Position numbers and translations under genes: made by a program. From Kribbella sp. VKM Ac-2569 (GTDB lineage: Bacteria > Actinomycetota > Actinomycetes > Propionibacteriales > Kribbellaceae), in NCBI RefSeq assembly GCF_004216905.1, contig NZ_SGXJ01000003.1, positions 248,001-312,000 on the forward strand: DNA of 64,000 bases. The letters run 5' to 3'. Every line of letters begins with the position of its first letter. Within the stretch, counting starts at the first letter, position 1. The notes beneath the pieces are model-generated. The model had not been told where the DNA came from, did no database searches, and saw only the letters and a list, made by a program, of their open reading frames with translations. Shown one piece after another: positions 62,266-64,000 of this stretch.

Positions 62266-63742
62266 TCGGGCGGCCTTCTTGGTCGAGGCGTACGACTGTG
62301 TGCTTGTCCCATCGTTCGTCGGCGTGCGGATGGTCGGAACGCCAGTGGCAGCCGCGGCTGTCTTGTCGTGCGGTCGCCGCGACGACGACAGCCCGCGCCA
62401 CCGTCGCGAGCGGTCCGGTGCCCATGGTGTCGAGCTCGTCCGCGGCGGCGTTCAGACCGGCGCCGTCGCGACGGATGCCGGCGTACCTGCTGAGGATCGT
62501 GCGAATCCGCTCCGGTTCACGATCATCGCCGAGCGTGAGCTCACGGGCGCGGCCGAGGTCCTTCGCGGGGAGGTCGAGGGTCAGGGCCGTTGCGACGCGT
62601 CGCCCGAAGACGAGTCCTTCCAGCAGGCTGTTCGAGGCGAGCCGGTTGGCCCCGTGTACCCCGGTCGCGGCGACCTCGCCGACTGCGTACAGGCCGGGTA
62701 CGTCGGTTGCGCCGTTCCGATCGGTTCGAACGCCGCCGCACAGGAAGTGTTCGGCCGGCGCGACCGGGATCTGCTCGGACAACAGGTCGACGCCGATGCG
62801 TGCGCACGAGGCCAGTACGGTCGGGAACCGCTTCCGGAGTACGTCCGGCGCGACATCTGTCGCATCCAGCCAGACATGGTCTGATCCGTCGCGGCGCATC
62901 GTCGCCTCGATCGCCCGAGCGACGACGTCTCGGGGCGCCAGGTCGGCTCGCGGATGCCGTCCGGCCATGATCCGACGGCCGCGGACGTCGCGCAGTACGG
63001 CGCCTTCACCTCGGACTGCCTCGGTGACCAGGGGCAACTGACCGGTGGTCTCACCGGTGTGGAGCGCGGTCGGGTGGAACTGGACGAACTCCATGTCCAC
63101 CAGCGACGCGCCGGCTCGCAGCGCCAAGGCGATCCCGTCACCGCGCACCGTCGCGGGATTGGTGCTGGCCAGGTACGCGTTGCCGATACCGCCGGTGGCC
63201 AGTACGACGGCGCGCGCCTCGATCTGCCTGAGTTCGGTGCCCGTCTCGGCGAGCACCCCGACCACGCTTCCGGACTCCGACTGAAGCAGACCGACGGTAC
63301 GCCCGGTCACCGTCTGAACGCTGCTTCGCTGCAGGGCGCTCAGGAGTGCGCGATGAACCTCAGCACCGGTGGCGTCACCGCCTGCGTGCACGATCCGGGG
63401 ACGACTGTGGCCGCCTTCCAGCGTCCTCGACAGCGAGCCGGCACCGTCACGGTCGAAGCGCGCCCCGTGAGCGATGAGTTCGGCAAGCCGCTGCGGTCCC
63501 TCCTCGACCAGCGCACGGACATTCCGGGGATCGCAGAATCCCGCGCCCGCGACCTCGGTGTCGTGCCGGTGGTCGAGCGGATCGTCCTCGCCGTACGCGG
63601 CCGAGATGCCACCCTGCGCCCAGGGCGTGCTGCCGTCGCCGGCACTGAGCAGGATCACCTGACGGGTCGCCGCGAGACCGAGTGCGGTTGACACGCCCGC
63701 CACGCCGGAGCCGATGACAACGACATCGGCCACGCGCGTCAT
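62228..63742 (-). CDS. nadB: L-aspartate oxidase
   Basis: A 504-aa FAD enzyme that oxidises L-aspartate to iminoaspartate, the first step of de novo NAD synthesis. It has the FAD-binding VVVIGSGVAGVSTALGLA, the substrate region AQGGISAAYGEDDP, HGANRLASNSLLEGLVFG and the C-terminal RQDSRGCHWRSDHP. The ATG at 63742 overlaps the nadA stop (ATGA). Both ends are intact. Confidence 0.95.
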   Translation of the reverse strand: MTRVADVVVIGSGVAGVSTALGLAATRQVILLSAGDGSTPWAQGGISAAYGEDDPLDHRHDTEVAGAGFCDPRNVRALVEEGPQRLAELIAHGARFDRDGAGSLSRTLEGGHSRPRIVHAGGDATGAEVHRALLSALQRSSVQTVTGRTVGLLQSESGSVVGVLAETGTELRQIEARAVVLATGGIGNAYLASTNPATVRGDGIALALRAGASLVDMEFVQFHPTALHTGETTGQLPLVTEAVRGEGAVLRDVRGRRIMAGRHPRADLAPRDVVARAIEATMRRDGSDHVWLDATDVAPDVLRKRFPTVLASCARIGVDLLSEQIPVAPAEHFLCGGVRTDRNGATDVPGLYAVGEVAATGVHGANRLASNSLLEGLVFGRRVATALTLDLPAKDLGRARELTLGDDREPERIRTILSRYAGIRRDGAGLNAAADELDTMGTGPLATVARAVVVAATARQDSRGCHWRSDHPHADERWDKHTVVRLDQEGRPTTRQPLPSTCSA

Positions 63743-64000
63743 CGAGCCCCCGCAGGCTTGCCGATGGCAACCATCCGCTCGACCGAACGCCGTGCCCGCT
63801 CGACGACCTCAGGCGGTAGCTGGATCTCGTCGCGTCCCTCCCGCAGGCACCGCACCAGCAGCTCCGGGGTGATCATCTTCATGAAGCGGCACGAGGCCTT
63901 CGGGTTCACCGGCAGGAACGTCGTGTGATGGTTGACCTTGCGAAGCTGATGGAGCATGCCGATCTCCGTCGCGACCAGAGCCGTCTTCGCCGTCAGGCCG
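63739..64000 (-). CDS. nadA: Quinolinate synthase, C-terminal part
   Basis: The last 86 codons of nadA, which condenses iminoaspartate with dihydroxyacetone phosphate. ALVATEIGMLHQLRKVN and the cluster-ligand Cys in KASCRFMKMITPELL are diagnostic. The rest lies beyond the window end. Order nadA-nadB is typical of actinobacterial NAD operons. Confidence 0.93.
   Translation of the reverse strand, partial: GLTAKTALVATEIGMLHQLRKVNHHTTFLPVNPKASCRFMKMITPELLVRCLREGRDEIQLPPEVVERARRSVERMVAIGKPAGAR

Overview
The window is a 64 kb piece of a high-GC actinobacterial chromosome. The evidence is pervasive G/C-ending codons, frequent GTG starts, ATGA/GTGA stop-start overlaps, and actinobacterial families: a BTAD/AfsR-type regulator, a GAF-ANTAR protein, SpoIIE/STAS partner switching, DUF3618, a GPGG small membrane protein and ChvE/MmsA sugar transport. 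Gene content and style fit Nocardioidaceae/Kribbellaceae, perhaps Kribbella; that is inference without a marker gene. I saw no rRNA, tRNA, IS element, prophage or CRISPR array.

Layout. 1-2.2 kb: end of a sugar ABC operon (MalF-type permease, lipoprotein binding protein) with a LacI-type palindrome upstream. 2.2-7.3 kb: small proteins and a 924-aa BTAD-ATPase-TPR regulator. 7.4-16.5 kb: five tandem, translationally coupled membrane sensor paralogues with no output domain, then a GAF-SpoIIE-HATPase protein, two STAS proteins and a protein of unknown function. This is the most unusual locus. A near-identical 19/20-bp motif precedes both the first sensor gene and the phosphatase gene. 16.5-18 kb: a divergent LysR / cysteine-dioxygenase-like pair. 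18.3-28.4 kb: a complete L-arabinose locus (ChvE-type binding protein, ATPase, permease, two LacI regulators, araB, araD, araA) with repeated LacI-type operators.

28.4-36 kb: mixed accessory genes (epoxide-hydrolase-like enzyme, double-GNAT protein, six-hairpin glycosidase, rhomboid, secreted protein, PhyH dioxygenase, CrtA-like protein). 36-38 kb: an EF-G paralogue whose P-loop lysine is replaced by glutamate, preceded by a candidate leader peptide and two mutually exclusive hairpins. 38.3-46.6 kb: an OmpR regulator, a histidine kinase fused to a DUF4153/4173-like membrane domain, a HupE-like protein, and a 1211-aa membrane-anchored phosphoesterase with PQQ-like repeats, closed by a 13-bp perfect terminator stem. 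46.7-52 kb: an EEP-family hydrolase, a 0.9-kb gap with an 18-bp palindrome, and an envelope-stress-like operon (LEA/ElaB-like, holin-like, DUF3618, YihY) followed by a GAF-ANTAR protein.

52-61 kb: a MocR regulator, a secreted barrel-like protein, two methyltransferases, a GMC oxidoreductase, two TetR genes each next to duplicated operators, an alpha/beta hydrolase and an aldo/keto reductase. 61-64 kb: a double-Usp protein divergent from a truncated DUF779 gene with a DosR-like box between them, then nadB and the 3' end of nadA.
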